From Dioscorea cayenensis subsp. rotundata (Eukaryota; Streptophyta; Magnoliopsida; Dioscoreales; Dioscoreaceae), in the NCBI RefSeq assembly GCF_009730915.1, contig NC_052476.1:1240001-1304000 (forward strand): 64,000 nucleotides of DNA. The letters run 5' to 3'. The translations under genes and the position numbers were made by a program. Positions 62,780 to 64,000 of the stretch are shown here, piece by piece. Position 1 is the first letter of the stretch; every line of letters starts with the position of its first letter. Below the pieces are notes generated by a model. That model made no database searches and was not told the DNA's origin. It saw nothing but the letters and a program-made list of their open reading frames with translations.

Positions 62780-63255
62780 GCAGCAGCAACGTTGCTGGAT
62801 TGTTGTTAGTCTCTTTCTTCATCTTTTTCATTTCCTAATCAATCTCTTTCTTGAATCCCTAAAACCCTAATCTCAAAATCCCATTCAAATTTCAACCCAA
62901 AAGTTTTGGTTTTTGATTGTGTTCTTGGGTTTCCTCTGAAAAAAATCTCATCTTTTTTGCTCCTCATCTCTGATTTCCACTCCTCAAATCAAAAAATCAA
63001 TCATCAAACATCAATCAATCCATTTTTGTTTTCATTTTTTCTTGAATCTCTAATCTCATTCACATTTCCATCAATTTTTCTCTGGATTTTTCAATCGAAA
63101 GTTTTGATTTTTGATCATGATCTTGGTTTTCCATCAATCTTTTTCTTTCATCTTTAATCTCATTCACGTTTCCAGTTTAGAAATCCTACAAATTTGAAGC
63201 TTTTCTTTGTTTTCCAAGATATCATCCCCAAATCCAAGCAAAAAAACCCTAGAAA
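62780..63255 (+). other. Pyrimidine-rich leader of the trehalose-phosphate synthase gene
   Basis: A C/T-rich, gene-like stretch with CTAAAACCCTAAT (62859) runs to the ATG. An internal imperfect duplication is visible (AAAGTTTTGGTTTTTGATTG near 62900 and AAAGTTTTGATTTTTGATCA near 63099, about 198 bp apart). If the leader is unspliced, an upstream ORF of 26 codons starts at 63117 (MILVFHQSF...) and stops before the main ATG. Confidence 0.5.
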
Positions 63256-64000
63256 ATGGTATCAAAATCATACCCAAACCTTCTAGAGCTGGTCTCCGGC
63301 GATCCACCATCCTTCGGCCACCTCAATGGCCGGATCCCACGCGTCATCACCGCCTCCGGCCTCATCCCCGACCTCTCCGACACCGACTCCGACACCTCCT
63401 CTTCCTGCTCCGACTCCTCCGGCCACTCCCGCACTATCATCGTCGCCAACCACCTCCCCTGTCCGCGCTCACCGTCGCTCCTCCGGCTGGTCCTTCATCT
63501 CCGACGACAACTCCCTTCTCCTCCAACTCAAATCCGCCATCAATCCCCACTCCGACATGGACTTCATCTACATCGGCTGTCTCCGCGGTGACGAGATTCC
63601 CATCTCCGATCAAGACGAGGTCTCTCAAACCCTAATCGAAAACTTCAAGTGCGTCCCCGTCTTCCTCCCTTCCGATCTCCTCTCTCGCTTCTACCTCGGC
63701 TTTTGCAAGCAACACCTCTGGCCTCTCTTCCACTACATGCTTCCTCTCTCCCCTGAACTCGGCGGCCGCTTCGATCGATCTCTCTGGCAAGCCTACGTCT
63801 CCGTCAACAAGCTCTTCGCCGACAAAATCCTCGAGGTCATCAGCCCCGACGATGACTTCGTCTGGGTTCACGATTACCATCTCATGGTCCTTCCCACCTT
63901 CTTGCGCAAGAGATTCAATCGGGTAAAGCTCGGCTTTTTCCTTCACAGTCCTTTCCCTTCGTCGGAGATCTACAAGACTCTTCCCGTCCGTGAAGAGCTC
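63256..64000 (+). CDS. TPS6: Class II trehalose-6-phosphate synthase-like, TPS6 type (3' end outside window; 1-bp frameshift)
   Basis: Class II TPS proteins have TPS and TPP domains but little or no catalytic activity and act in sugar/SnRK1 signalling. The N-terminus MVSKSYPNLLELVSGDPPSFG and RIPRVITASGL is typical of TPS5-7. Residues 1-68 (to IIVANHLP) read in one frame. The domain then continues in another frame: VRAHRRSSGWSF, DFIYIGCLRGDEIP, PVFLPSDLLSRFY, KQHLWPLFHYMLP, WQAYVSVNKLFADKI, VWVHDYHLMVLPTFLRKR and GFFLHSPFPSSEIY, open to the window end. The break is one extra base in CTCCCCTGTCCGC at 63457-63460, where CTC CCC GTC CGC is expected. As written, translation from the ATG stops at 63591. 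The long uninterrupted second frame argues for a sequence error or a very recent mutation. Confidence 0.9.

Noticed and set aside
63207-63635. 142-residue open frame over the TPS start
   Set aside because: Low-complexity Pro/Arg/His frame shadowing the real TPS coding sequence.

Overview
This window is nuclear DNA of a flowering plant, most likely a monocot. It holds eleven protein genes with plant-style introns, set in AT-rich intergenic DNA (long A/T runs and AT microsatellites). Stowaway- and Tourist-type MITEs, together with GC-rich first exons (the MAPKK gene, the trehalose-phosphate synthase gene, the start of nicastrin), point to a monocot. The DNA does not look like a grass, and a yam-like (Dioscorea-type) lineage is only a guess. 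There are no bacterial, viral or CRISPR features.

Layout, left to right: the 3' two-thirds of a CRE1/AHK4-type cytokinin receptor kinase (+, 1-3431); a plastid DUF760 / UV-B-induced protein (+, 5219-6551) followed by decaying tandem copies of its own 3' end; a degraded LINE with an insertion (8.0-9.3 kb); a U-box-less ARM-repeat protein related to PUB20/21 (-, 9536-10396); a 2.2-kb solo LTR (10983-13164); a PLAC8/PCR-type Cys-rich membrane protein (-, 14585-15888); two nested Stowaway MITEs (17.2-17.9 kb); CCZ1 (+, 19045-24174), convergent with a SKOR-type outward K+ channel (-, 24402-30893); a 5.4-kb gap with a SINE and a MITE; a group-D MAPKK with a 1-bp frameshift (-, 36438-37479); nicastrin (+, 38901-44707); a Tourist-like MITE; a vacuolar iron transporter (+, 47521-50944) with a SINE in intron 1; a hAT-type MITE and another SINE; dihydropyrimidine dehydrogenase PYD1 (+, 53893-58203); and the start of a class II trehalose-6-phosphate synthase (+, 63256 to the window end), also with a 1-bp frameshift.

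The gene models were built by hand from splice sites. Reading frame was tracked across every intron, and the complete models give lengths close to their families: CCZ1 512 aa, K+ channel 808, nicastrin 667, VIT 239, PYD1 427, DUF760 protein 393, PCR-type 167. The genes serve unrelated jobs (hormone perception, vacuolar traffic, K+ and Fe transport, intramembrane proteolysis, pyrimidine breakdown, MAPK and trehalose signalling). I see no gene cluster and no clear new biological system. The unusual material is in the details: two +1 frameshifts in GC-rich exons, an insertion junction duplicated with its hAT element, a nested Stowaway pair, splice-acceptor and hairpin tandem repeats inside introns, and a duplicated gene tail.
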